A DNA stretch of 19,768 nt, taken from contig JANXBC010000017.1 in assembly GCA_025060555.1 (NCBI GenBank), forward strand, positions 1 through 19,768, in the 5' to 3' direction. Below are positions 1 through 6,205 of this stretch, piece by piece (the stretch's first letter is position 1; every line of letters starts with the position of its first letter). The notes below the pieces were generated by a model. It did no database searches. It was not told the DNA's origin and saw only the letters and a list, made by a program, of their open reading frames with translations. Both the position numbers and the translations under genes were made by a program. This DNA comes from Candidatus Bipolaricaulota bacterium (GTDB lineage Bacteria > Bipolaricaulota > Bipolaricaulia > Bipolaricaulales > Bipolaricaulaceae).

Positions 1-887
1 ACCCGCCCCATCGTCTCCCCCGCCGCGGGCGGCAAGCGAAAATCGCGCACGCGCACGCTCTCCAGGCTCTCCCCAAGGACCTCGATTTCCCGCAGCTCCC
101 CCACGCCTAGGCCCCGCCGGTGCGCGTAGTAAGTGGTCCAAACCCGCAGGGGATCGAGGCCGATCGCGCTCTGGGCCACGGCGTCCACGGCCACGGTGTC
201 GGGGCCGGCGAGGATGAGCCCCAGGGGGCGCGGGGTGCCGTTGGCCGGGCCGGCGCCCTCCATGGCCACGATCCCGTCCATGACGGTCAGGGCCGGCCGC
301 GCGGCGGCAAAAATGTCCACAAGAACTTGGGCGAACTCCGCGGGCTTGGGATGCTTCCCATGCAGGGCCGTACGCAGCCCGGTCGGGATCACGCCGTAGA
401 GGTTCTTGATGGCCCCGGTGAAGGTGGTGAGGGCGTGGGTCTTGAGCTTGGGGAGGTTCACGATGATTTCGGCCTCGTGCACCGCCCGCGCGATGTAGAC
501 CCTCTTGAGCACGCCCCCGTCGAGGGCCACCTCCACAAAACCGCGCTCCCGGAGGTTGAGGAGCTCCACGCCCAGGCGGCGGCACATCTCCCGGTAGCCG
601 CCGAGGTCGAAGCTTCGGGCCTCGTGCACGTCGTCGCCCACCACGATGTGGGGGGTGAGCTCTTTAAGGCGGGTGAGGACCGCCTCCGCGAAGGTGGGGT
701 GGGTGATGATGCCCCGCTCAGGCGGAGATGGTGGGGGGAGAAGGTTTACTTTCACGAAGACTCTAGCGCCTTTAGGCACGAAATTCTCCAGCCCACCAAG
801 AAGGGAGAAAACCTTTTCCAGCCCGGATCTAATCTGAGAAAGTTCGTAGTTATGAGCCCTAAGAACGACAACTCTGCTCTTGGCCAT
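1..887 (-). CDS. DUF362 domain-containing protein (C-terminus beyond window)
   Basis: The reading frame is open from an ATG at 887 to the window edge, about 295 codons. The translation starts MAKSRVVVLRAHNYE and carries features typical of DUF362: an early VFVKVNLL segment, GIITHPT, VVGDD, then EIIVNLPKLKTH followed by TGAIKNLYGVIP, and later MDGIVAMEGAGPANGTPRPL with GPDTVAVDAVAQ. DUF362 proteins are widespread and poorly characterised, and some carry 4Fe-4S ferredoxin motifs; no CxxCxxC cluster is visible in the part present here. No signal peptide is seen, so it is probably cytoplasmic. A GTG two codons upstream (893) is an alternative start. There is no Shine-Dalgarno, but TATACT lies 8 bases before the ATG, so the message may be leaderless. 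The gene is divergent from the EF-Tu-like gene at 970. Family call is confident; function is unknown. Confidence 0.85.
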   Translation of the reverse strand, partial: MAKSRVVVLRAHNYELSQIRSGLEKVFSLLGGLENFVPKGARVFVKVNLLPPPSPPERGIITHPTFAEAVLTRLKELTPHIVVGDDVHEARSFDLGGYREMCRRLGVELLNLRERGFVEVALDGGVLKRVYIARAVHEAEIIVNLPKLKTHALTTFTGAIKNLYGVIPTGLRTALHGKHPKPAEFAQVLVDIFAAARPALTVMDGIVAMEGAGPANGTPRPLGLILAGPDTVAVDAVAQSAIGLDPLRVWTTYYAHRRGLGVGELREIEVLGESLESVRVRDFRLPPAAGETMGR

Positions 888-895
888 AGCCACGG

Positions 896-901
896 AGTAT
901 A
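896..901 (-). promoter_or_regulatory. -10-like TATACT element for the DUF362 gene
   Basis: On the minus strand TATACT is followed by 8 bases (CCGTGGCT) and then the ATG at 887. This spacing would place the transcription start at or next to the start codon. No convincing -35 box is seen. It belongs to a pattern shared with other genes in this window that open a transcription unit. Inference only. Confidence 0.4.
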
Positions 902-957
902 GCGAGCAGCTTGCCTAAAAGTTCACGTTGAGGCATAGTGTTTTAAGCTTTTTGATC

Positions 958-966
958 AGGAGGGGG
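958..966 (+). promoter_or_regulatory. Strong ribosome binding site of the EF-Tu-like gene
   Basis: AGGAGGGGG lies just upstream of the ATG at 970, with 6 bases between GGAGG and the ATG. It decides the start: the GTG-type start further upstream at 928 has no such signal and would add a non-conserved 14-residue extension. Confidence 0.7.
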
Positions 967-969
967 ATA

Positions 970-1224
970 ATGCCAGAGAATCTCGTGGGGAAGGTTACTC
1001 ACTATTTTGGCCGAATTGGTGTGGCTGTGGTGAAGCTCACTGCCTCGCTTTCCCAAGGCGACATCGTCCACTTTCGAGGAAGTTCTACCGATTTCACCCA
1101 AACAGTGGAATCCATGCAAATCGAGCATCAGCCAGTACGCGAAGCCAAGCCGGGCGAGGAAGTCGCCATAAAAGTACAAAACCGCATCCGCGAAGGGGAC
1201 GAAGTCTATAAAGTCACGCCTTAG
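970..1224 (+). CDS. Small translation elongation factor-like protein (EF-Tu domain 2-like barrel)
   Basis: This 84-residue protein begins MPENLVGKVTHYFGRIGVAV and contains the signature of domain-2 beta-barrels of translational GTPases: GKVTHYF, then VVKLTASLSQGDIVHFRG, FTQTVESMQIEHQPV, and EAKPGEEVAIKV with a terminal REGDEVYKV. Similar free-standing proteins are usually annotated as translation elongation factor-like protein; their role is unknown. There is no GTPase domain, so it cannot be a factor by itself and may bind RNA or the ribosome or act as an adaptor (inference). The start is set by a strong ribosome binding site. It is divergent from the DUF362 gene and its stop codon lies one base from the stop of the convergent beta-propeller gene, with no terminator between them. 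Confidence 0.8.
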   Translation: MPENLVGKVTHYFGRIGVAVVKLTASLSQGDIVHFRGSSTDFTQTVESMQIEHQPVREAKPGEEVAIKVQNRIREGDEVYKVTP

Positions 1225-1225
1225 C

Positions 1226-2716
1226 TTAGGGGATCCAAGTGGTTTTGAACGGGATCTCTTTCACTGTGGTCCTTGGCCCGGCAGAAGCGAGGAAGACCGC
1301 AAGCCGAATGGCGTCCGACTGGCAGATAGCTGTGCCGTGATAAGTCACCACAAGGCTAACTTTCCCAGCGCCAATATCCACGATTTGCACAGGCTCAACT
1401 AGAAAGTCAGAAAGTACTGTTCCCTCGCGGATGATCTCCACCCCAAGCCAAATCGGCACACTTACCGTTCCGTCATAAACGTAGGAGACCGTGAGTTCTG
1501 CTTTGTTCCCGGACTGGCTGAGCGTGTAGCCGGTCACGACGAAGCTCTGGGGAGGAACAACGACGGTTGGCCCCACAGAGGGCTGAGCTTCTGCTTTCAC
1601 CGCTAGTCTTCCCAGGTAATTTCCGCGCTCCGCCGTAAACCACAACATTCCGTCAGCGCTGAGGACGAGGAAAAGGGGATGAGATCCGGGAGGGAGCTGA
1701 TAGAGGCAAAACTCACCGGTGGCAGGGGAGAGCTTGCCTATAGTGTCTCCCTCGCGATCGGTGAACCATACCTCGCCTGAAGCACTGACCAAGATCGCGA
1801 AAGGTTCCCTGCCCTCAGGGATAGCCCAAAGGGAGATGTCACAAGTCGTGGGATCCAATCGGCCGATAGCTACCCGCTTGGTGTCGGAAAACCAAACGTT
1901 ACCTGCGGGATCGACTAAGAGGGCTAAACCTGCGCTGCCTATGGGGAGGCCATAATAAAGCACCGTGTTCGTATCCGGATCTAGACGGCAAAGAGGGGCC
2001 TCGCCCTGACTGAACCACACTTTTCCGTCAGGCGCTACAGCCACCCTTTCCACCTGGCGATCTGTGACGAAAGAAGCCCATTCCGTGAAGGGACCTGAGG
2101 CAGTAGCGGGGAAGAGGGCAATGGGAGGGGGAAGGAGGGGGTTTCCGGGGTACACGTCTGGAATGACTTTTTGTATTACCGGCTCTAGGTTCAGCGTCTT
2201 TGGGGTCACGGAAACGGCGGGAACAGTGATAAGGGGTAAAGTCACGAAGATCTGGGTTGGGGAAAAGCGCGCCACCTTTCGCCCCTGGCGCTCATTCAGC
2301 CAAAGGTTGACCTTTCCTGGCCCGGTGCCAAAGACCAGCACCTCCGGCCAAGCGTTTGCGGTAGGGATGGCCCAAGAGGCTGTACCTCCGGTGAACACGA
2401 GGAACTGGATGGCGTTATCGATGGCCAAGGTGATGAAAAGGCCACCGTCGTCATTGAGGACCAAACCGCTTGGCCCAGCGCCGACCGGCCTCTCCCTGAG
2501 CTCGTTGGTCCTCGGATCAAGCTGGCCGACCTTGTTTCCGGAGAACTCCGTGAAATACACCTTGCCGTCGGCTCCCACGGCAATAGCGTGGGGAAGGGAA
2601 TTGTGGGTGGGAATCTCCCATATGGTCAGCGGCAAAACCTGAGCCCACGCTGCTCCGCTTAGGCCAAGGATGCCCACCCAAAGGAAAACCAGGACCCACA
2701 TCCTTTGTTTAATCAC
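1226..2716 (-). CDS. Secreted streptogramin-lyase (Vgb)-like beta-propeller protein
   Basis: This 496-residue protein starts at GTG 2716, chosen because GGGAGGTGA lies 8 bases upstream; the frame stays open to 2770 but that extension lacks a signal. Residues 1-25 form a signal peptide (VIKQR, then a hydrophobic core, then AWA before Q26). Residues about 30 to 385 hold repeated blades of the type GKVYFTEFSGNKVGQLDP, GNVWFSDTKRVAIGRLDP, GEVWFTDREGDTIGKLSP and GMLWFTAERGNYLGRL, as in the virginiamycin B lyase/COG4257 family. The C-terminal 100 or so residues look like a separate beta-sandwich with no recognised family. True Vgb enzymes are cytoplasmic antibiotic lyases of about 300 residues. The export signal, longer length and extra domain make antibiotic inactivation unlikely; binding or structural roles in the envelope are more plausible (inference). 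Confidence 0.75.
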   Translation of the reverse strand: MIKQRMWVLVFLWVGILGLSGAAWAQVLPLTIWEIPTHNSLPHAIAVGADGKVYFTEFSGNKVGQLDPRTNELRERPVGAGPSGLVLNDDGGLFITLAIDNAIQFLVFTGGTASWAIPTANAWPEVLVFGTGPGKVNLWLNERQGRKVARFSPTQIFVTLPLITVPAVSVTPKTLNLEPVIQKVIPDVYPGNPLLPPPIALFPATASGPFTEWASFVTDRQVERVAVAPDGKVWFSQGEAPLCRLDPDTNTVLYYGLPIGSAGLALLVDPAGNVWFSDTKRVAIGRLDPTTCDISLWAIPEGREPFAILVSASGEVWFTDREGDTIGKLSPATGEFCLYQLPPGSHPLFLVLSADGMLWFTAERGNYLGRLAVKAEAQPSVGPTVVVPPQSFVVTGYTLSQSGNKAELTVSYVYDGTVSVPIWLGVEIIREGTVLSDFLVEPVQIVDIGAGKVSLVVTYHGTAICQSDAIRLAVFLASAGPRTTVKEIPFKTTWIP

Positions 2717-2735
2717 GCCTGTCACCTCCCAAAGC

Positions 2736-2741
2736 ATCATA
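2736..2741 (-). promoter_or_regulatory. -10-like TATGAT element upstream of the beta-propeller gene
   Basis: TATGAT on the minus strand lies 19 bases before the GTG at 2716, with the ribosome binding site GGGAGGTGA between them. A weak TTCGTC sits 17 bases further upstream in the -35 position. This is a conventional leadered arrangement. Low confidence because the -35 is poor. Confidence 0.35.
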
Positions 2742-2902
2742 CCCCTTTTCGCCTGGGTGACGAACCGCATAAATTGTGAACCCAGGGAATGCGAAAAAGC
2801 TGGGCCTTTCGGGACATGGGAGCAAGAAGAACATGTGCGTAAGGCCCTGGAAATACTCTGGGGAATTGGGCGAGAACCGAGGATCCCCGCCTTCTCCTGA
2901 GG

Positions 2903-2919
2903 TCTCCCATACCGGGAGA
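2903..2919. repeat. Short perfect hairpin (TCTCCC/GGGAGA)
   Basis: TCTCCC at 2903-2908 pairs with GGGAGA at 2914-2919 across a 5-base ATACC loop. There is no following T-run, so it is not a classical intrinsic terminator on the plus strand. Confidence 0.4.
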
Positions 2920-2981
2920 TTGGGAAGATCCTGGGGATTCTTGCGGGGTCCCCTATGTTTTGGGCTCAACGTTGCCTCTAG

Positions 2982-3036
2982 GAACCCTTGGTTCTGAATG
3001 CGGCGGCAACGAAGTTTTCCGGCTTACCAAGGGTTC
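2982..3036. repeat. 11-base inverted repeat with 33-base spacer
   Basis: GAACCCTTGGT at 2982-2992 is the exact reverse complement of ACCAAGGGTTC at 3026-3036. The left arm also contains a small internal palindrome (GAACCCTTGGTTC). The element lies in the gene-free stretch and could fold as a stem in either transcript. Confidence 0.5.
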
Positions 3037-3409
3037 TTCATCCCGTCCGCGGGCGAGAACTCTTCGCTTCAGGAGATTTACCTTGAAAACGACCAGGGAA
3101 GACGCTGCTTTACTCGAAGGTCAAGCGAGCCATTTCCTTGAAAGGACGGGATTCCCATGATTTTCCCTCCCCTTTTAAATGCGAGTTTTGCGCTAGCATT
3201 AAAGAAACCTGGGCTGAGCCAAGTCCGGAAGTTTGGACGAGGGTTGTCCGGGGGACTCACGGCCTTCCTTCGGGTTGATTGCGTTTGGGATCCGAAGGCT
3301 TTGGTTTTTTCCGCGAGTTTAGCGGTGCGAGGGAAGACCATCCCTTCCGCTTGGCTTTTTCTCTTGGGAAGGAAGGCGCCCCATTTGTCGGTTGCGGAGG
3401 AGATGCAGG

Positions 3410-3469
3410 ATGGGTGAGGAACGTGAGGGAAAACGGGGGAGGAGCTGCGGGAAGTGTTGTGCGTTGTGA
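3410..3469 (+). other. Short 19-codon frame overlapping the small helical gene
   Basis: ATG 3410 is preceded 7 bases upstream by GGAGGAG (3396-3402). The frame reads MGEEREGKRGRSCGKCCAL and stops with a TGA at 3467-3469 that overlaps GTG 3466 of the downstream frame as GTGA. It is either the true N-terminus of the following gene separated by an indel, or a coupled leader peptide. The charged first half fits the helical protein better than the Cys-rich second half does. Confidence 0.4.
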
Positions 3470-3705
3470 GCGAGCGTGTGCCTGTTCTTCTCCGCGGGCT
3501 TCGCGATGTGCTCCACTCTAAAGAGGCGGAGAACGTGGCTGCGGCCGTGGCCACGTTCTTCAAGAACCTCGTGGAGGCAGGCGTTCGCCCGGAGGATGCT
3601 CTGGGGATGGCCAAAGGCTATATGATCGATCTCCGCAGCCTTTTGGTGAAAAAGGAATGGGTCTGGATTTTAATAGCCAAAAGGAGGAAAGGGATTAAGG
3701 GGTAG
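3454..3705 (+). CDS. Small helical hypothetical protein, possibly frameshifted at its 5' end
   Basis: This frame gives 83 residues from GTG 3454, with GGAGGAG 9 bases upstream. The sequence looks like real coding: VPVLLRGLRDVLHSKEAEN, then AVATFFKNLVEAGVRPEDAL and AKGYMIDLRSLLV, a mostly alpha-helical, charged protein of no family I recognise. The frame remains protein-like upstream of the GTG (GEELREVL), and an ATG at 3410 with an excellent GGAGGAG ribosome site opens a short frame one base out of register that ends at 3469. One extra G in the run at 3435-3439 would join them into a protein starting MGEEREGKRG. Alternatively, the short frame is a 19-residue leader whose TGA overlaps an in-frame GTG at 3466. 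The last 15 residues are basic and aromatic. No signal peptide is seen. Confidence 0.5.
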   Translation: MLCVVSERVPVLLRGLRDVLHSKEAENVAAAVATFFKNLVEAGVRPEDALGMAKGYMIDLRSLLVKKEWVWILIAKRRKGIKG

Positions 3706-3736
3706 GGGTTTGGAAGTTGCTTAGCTTAGGCTCTTC

Positions 3737-3752
3737 CTCGCCCATCGGCGAG
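3737..3752. repeat. Stable short hairpin (CTCGCC/GGCGAG)
   Basis: CTCGCC at 3737-3742 pairs with GGCGAG at 3747-3752 across a CATC loop, about 30 bases after the stop of the small helical gene. There is no T-run, so it may be a weak or factor-dependent 3' end. The rest of the gap up to 3929 shows nothing else I can support. Confidence 0.4.
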
Positions 3753-3929
3753 CAGTGCACGTTTTCCGTGGGGCTCGATCTTGCCCCGGCTCCCCCACTT
3801 CATGGTGGATGAACTTTGCCAAATTATGCCCCGAGCCTGAGCTTTTGGTCTTTTCTCCACAGAAGTTCCACGCGAAGTGCATCGCACCCTCACAGAGGCT
3901 GGGGAGAATAGGCCTCGGAGGTGACGGAT

Positions 3930-4355
3930 ATGCGGAAGAATACAAAGTTTTGGGTGTTAGTGCTTGTTGGGCTTTTGGCGTTGGGCACCTTGGGTTACGT
4001 GGTTTATGCGCAGACCACAGGGACTGCGCAGAGCACAAGCAAGTCTTATCTTGCCCGGGTGGCGGAAAAGCTTGGGGTGACCGAAGAGGCCCTTCTTTCC
4101 GCAATGTACGGAGCGCGAGTGGACATGATCGACGAAGCCGTGGCCGCGGGGAAACTGACCCAGGCCCAGGCCGACTACCTTAAGGCTGTGCTCAAGGCCA
4201 AGCTTGACTACTACAAGGCTGAGGGCTACCAGAAGGGGATGGGTTTTGGATTTGGTCCAAAGAGCCTTGGGCGCGGGTGCGGTTGCCGCGGGTTTGGTCG
4301 TGGCTGGGGATTTGGCCCGTGGTGGCAGACCCCTGCTGACGAAACTGGGCAATAG
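3930..4355 (+). CDS. Exported DUF2680-like protein with Gly/Phe-rich tail
   Basis: This 141-residue protein starts at ATG 3930; GGAGGTGA ends 5 bases upstream of it, which favours this start over the GTG at 3921 that overlaps the ribosome site. Residues 1-27 are a signal peptide or N-terminal anchor (MRKNTKFWVLVLVGLL, ending VYA before Q28). Residues about 38 to 98 contain YLARVAEKLGVTEEALLSAM, then a helix, then AAGKLTQAQADYLKAVLKAK. This two-helix, Q-A-D pattern is seen in DUF2680/YckD-like exported proteins of unknown function. The tail after 104 is rich in Gly, Phe, Trp and Arg and holds a CGC motif. Secretion or membrane anchoring is likely; function is unknown. A terminator follows directly, so the gene ends its transcription unit. 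Confidence 0.75.
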   Translation: MRKNTKFWVLVLVGLLALGTLGYVVYAQTTGTAQSTSKSYLARVAEKLGVTEEALLSAMYGARVDMIDEAVAAGKLTQAQADYLKAVLKAKLDYYKAEGYQKGMGFGFGPKSLGRGCGCRGFGRGWGFGPWWQTPADETGQ

Positions 4356-4375
4356 TTGGACTTTTTGATCCAGTG

Positions 4376-4406
4376 AAGGGGCGCGGCACTTGCCGCGCCC
4401 CTTTTT
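4376..4406 (+). terminator. Rho-independent terminator
   Basis: GGGGCGCGGC at 4378-4387 pairs perfectly with GCCGCGCCCC at 4392-4401 across an ACTT loop. The stem extends by two A-T pairs into a run of five T. It sits 20 bases after the stop of the DUF2680-like gene. It is the only textbook intrinsic terminator in the window. Confidence 0.93.
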
Positions 4407-4409
4407 GCC

Positions 4410-4438
4410 TTGTGGCTCACATGGCCTTGGTATACGAT
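4410..4438 (+). promoter_or_regulatory. Candidate promoter of the ABC exporter operon
   Basis: TTGTGG (4410-4415) and TACGAT (4433-4438) are separated by 17 bases, directly after the terminator. The expected transcription start falls at about 4445, which is the GTG start codon. This supports a leaderless message, since a T-run and no Shine-Dalgarno precede the GTG. Confidence 0.4.
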
Positions 4439-4444
4439 TTTTTT

Positions 4445-5437
4445 GTGTGGGGATCGGCGATTACAACTAGCAACATTGCCAAAGTATATGCTAGGACAGT
4501 ACGAGCTTTGGATGGTGTAGATCTTGCTGTAGCCGAGGGGAAAATCTTTGCCCTCCTTGGCCCCAACGGCGCGGGCAAAACAACCCTCATGCGCATCCTC
4601 ACCACCCAAATCCGCCCCACCGCGGGTGAGGCCCGCGTGTTTGGCCTCGATGTGGTCCGCGAAGGGGCGAAAGTCCGCAAGATCATCGGCTACGTTCCCC
4701 AAGAGATGAGCGTCTGGACCGACCTTTCTGGGTACGAGAACCTCCTCATCTACGCTAAGATCTACGGGATCCCGCCAAGAGATCGCCCGCGCCTTCTGGA
4801 TGAGGTCCTCACCAAGTTAGGCCTGAAGGAAGCGGCGAGGAACTTGGTCCGCACCTACTCTGGCGGCATGATCCGCCGGTTGGAAATCGCCTCTGCCCTC
4901 CTCATCCGGCCCAAAGTCTTGTTCTTGGATGAGCCCACCATCGGCCTAGATCCATCGGCAAGAAAGGCGGTGTGGACGGAGCTTGGGAAGTTCAAGGAGG
5001 GCGACGGCGTCACCATCTTCTTCAATACCCACTACATGGACGAGGCGGACCTCTATGCTGAAGAGATCGGGATCATCAATCAAGGGAAACTCGTAATAGT
5101 GGGGACGGCTATGGAACTGAAAAGATCCGTAGGCGGTGAAGTTATTACCCTCTCCTTGAAAAGCAATGCATTTGCCCCTGAGCGGCTTCGGTCCCTGAGT
5201 TTTGTGCAAGACGTGATTGTTGCGGAGGAAGAGGTGCGCGTGGTGGTCCAGGACGCCGAGACCAGCTTGCCGAGCCTTTTGGAATTCCTCCGCCAGGATG
5301 GGGTCTCTGTCACGCGCGTAGCCATGACAAAGCCCACGCTGGACGATGTTTTCCTCAAGTACGCGGGCACGCGATTTGAAGCCGGCGGCCGCGTGAGCGA
5401 GGTTCGGCAGATGCGGCGCATGATCCGCAGGGGGTAG
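4445..5437 (+). CDS. ABC transporter ATP-binding protein, DrrA family
   Basis: The ATPase subunit (330 residues from GTG 4445) powers an ABC-2 exporter at the inner membrane. Motifs from that start: Walker A GPNGAGKTT at 39-47, Q-loop YVPQ ending at Q86, signature YSGGM at 138-142, Walker B VLFLDE at 158-163 with D-loop GLDP, and switch His196 in NTHYMDEAD. The C-terminal 100 residues match the extra domain of DrrA-like ATPases. The start is uncertain. An in-frame ATG lies at 4421 but would be upstream of the predicted transcription start. Family homology begins only at the Ile codon ATT 4460, which has a weak GGGGAT in front of it. The stop is three bases before the permease ATG, so the two form an operon. 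The exported substrate cannot be told from sequence. Confidence 0.9.
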   Translation: MWGSAITTSNIAKVYARTVRALDGVDLAVAEGKIFALLGPNGAGKTTLMRILTTQIRPTAGEARVFGLDVVREGAKVRKIIGYVPQEMSVWTDLSGYENLLIYAKIYGIPPRDRPRLLDEVLTKLGLKEAARNLVRTYSGGMIRRLEIASALLIRPKVLFLDEPTIGLDPSARKAVWTELGKFKEGDGVTIFFNTHYMDEADLYAEEIGIINQGKLVIVGTAMELKRSVGGEVITLSLKSNAFAPERLRSLSFVQDVIVAEEEVRVVVQDAETSLPSLLEFLRQDGVSVTRVAMTKPTLDDVFLKYAGTRFEAGGRVSEVRQMRRMIRRG

Positions 5438-5440
5438 ACG

Positions 5441-6202
5441 ATGTTAGGGCTGAGCGCGCTTTGGGCCATGTGGGAGCTGGAGCTAAGGCGGCTTCGGCAC
5501 GACCGTTTGGAGCTTTATACCCGGGCTGTCCAGCCCTTGCTTTGGATTGGTGTGTTCGGCCCGATCATGGGGGCGATTCGGGCCATCCCCACCGGCGGTA
5601 TCCCCTACACCTCTTTCATCACCCCTGGGGTCCTCATCCAGTCCACCACGTTTGTCTCCATCTTCTATGGCCTCACCATCGTGTGGGAACGGGAGTCTGG
5701 GATCCTCAAGAAGCTTCTTGTGACGCCGGCCTCGCGGGCCAGCCTCGTGGTGGGCCGGGCCATGGCCGCCGGGGTCCGCGCGGTGGTCCAGGCTCTCGTG
5801 ATCGTGCCCATCGCCCTCCTCGTCGGCGTCCGGTTTTATCCGCATCCCCTTTATTTCCTCGGCGCCCTGGGCGTGATCTTCCTCTCCTCCGGAGGATTCG
5901 CCGCTCTCTCCATGCTTGTCGCCTCGTTTCTAAAAACGCGGGAGAGATTCATGGGCATTGGTCAGGCCCTAACATTTCCGCTTTTCTTCGCGAGCAATGC
6001 CCTTTATCCCGTGGCCATGATGCCCAAGGCCCTCCAGGTTTTCGCCCAGGTGAACCCGATGAGCTACGTGGTGGACGCCGTTCGCGCCCTCATCATCACC
6101 GGCGATACTTCCCGGCTAGGAACAGACCTTTTGGCCATCCTGGCCTTCGACCTCCTCATGTTCGCCGTGGCCTCGGCGAGCTTCCGCCGGATCATCGAGT
6201 AG
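5441..6202 (+). CDS. ABC-2 type permease, DrrB family
   Basis: This 253-residue integral membrane protein has about six hydrophobic segments (near residues 28-46, 59-80, 107-130, 137-160, 170-190 and 228-248). Between segments 2 and 3 lies ERESGILKKLLVTPASR, the cytoplasmic region typical of ABC-2 permeases. NPMSYVVDAVRAL near the C-terminus is another family hallmark. It pairs with the ATPase just upstream (gap 3 bases) and should form the exporter as a homodimer. AGGGGGT upstream of ATG 5441 serves as ribosome site. DrrAB-like systems export drugs, lipids or polysaccharides, and no cargo gene lies nearby. Its stop is 3 bases from the stop of the convergent PfpI gene. Confidence 0.9.
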   Translation: MLGLSALWAMWELELRRLRHDRLELYTRAVQPLLWIGVFGPIMGAIRAIPTGGIPYTSFITPGVLIQSTTFVSIFYGLTIVWERESGILKKLLVTPASRASLVVGRAMAAGVRAVVQALVIVPIALLVGVRFYPHPLYFLGALGVIFLSSGGFAALSMLVASFLKTRERFMGIGQALTFPLFFASNALYPVAMMPKALQVFAQVNPMSYVVDAVRALIITGDTSRLGTDLLAILAFDLLMFAVASASFRRIIE

Positions 6203-6205
6203 CTT

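Larger units (their letters stand above)
2717..3409. other. Long stretch without a convincing gene
   Basis: Nearly 700 bases separate the beta-propeller gene (-) from the small gene that starts around 3410 (+). The open frames here lack recognisable domains and good ribosome binding sites. Visible structure consists of a hairpin at 2903-2919, an 11-base inverted repeat between 2982-2992 and 3026-3036, and a run of alternating GTCC/GGAC words at 3222-3256 that can form nested stems. The left end should contain the promoter of the beta-propeller gene. It could hold a non-coding RNA, a decayed gene or long untranslated leaders; I cannot tell which. Confidence 0.5.

Noticed and set aside
120..902. 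Plus-strand open frame of 260 codons
   Set aside because: It is the antisense shadow of the DUF362 gene; its His/Gly/Glu-rich translation matches no family while the minus strand gives clear DUF362 motifs.
3030..3046. GGGTTCTTCATCCC resembling a tRNA T-arm
   Set aside because: The five-base stem does not pair, the loop lacks the conserved A, and no acceptor, D or anticodon arms can be built around it.
3157..3417. Plus-strand open frame of 86 codons (starts MIFPPLLNASFALALKKPGL) whose stop overlaps ATG 3410
   Set aside because: Codon use is not absurd and the overlap is suggestive, but there is no close ribosome site, no recognisable domain, and the composition does not resemble neighbouring proteins.
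3078..3614. Minus-strand open frame of 178 codons
   Set aside because: It runs antisense to the small helical gene, and its Ser/Arg/Pro-rich translation is typical of a shadow frame in GC-rich DNA.
4373..4444. Upstream starts of the ABC ATPase frame, including ATG 4421
   Set aside because: The first part lies in the terminator, there is no ribosome site, and ATG 4421 is upstream of the predicted transcription start. The true start remains uncertain.
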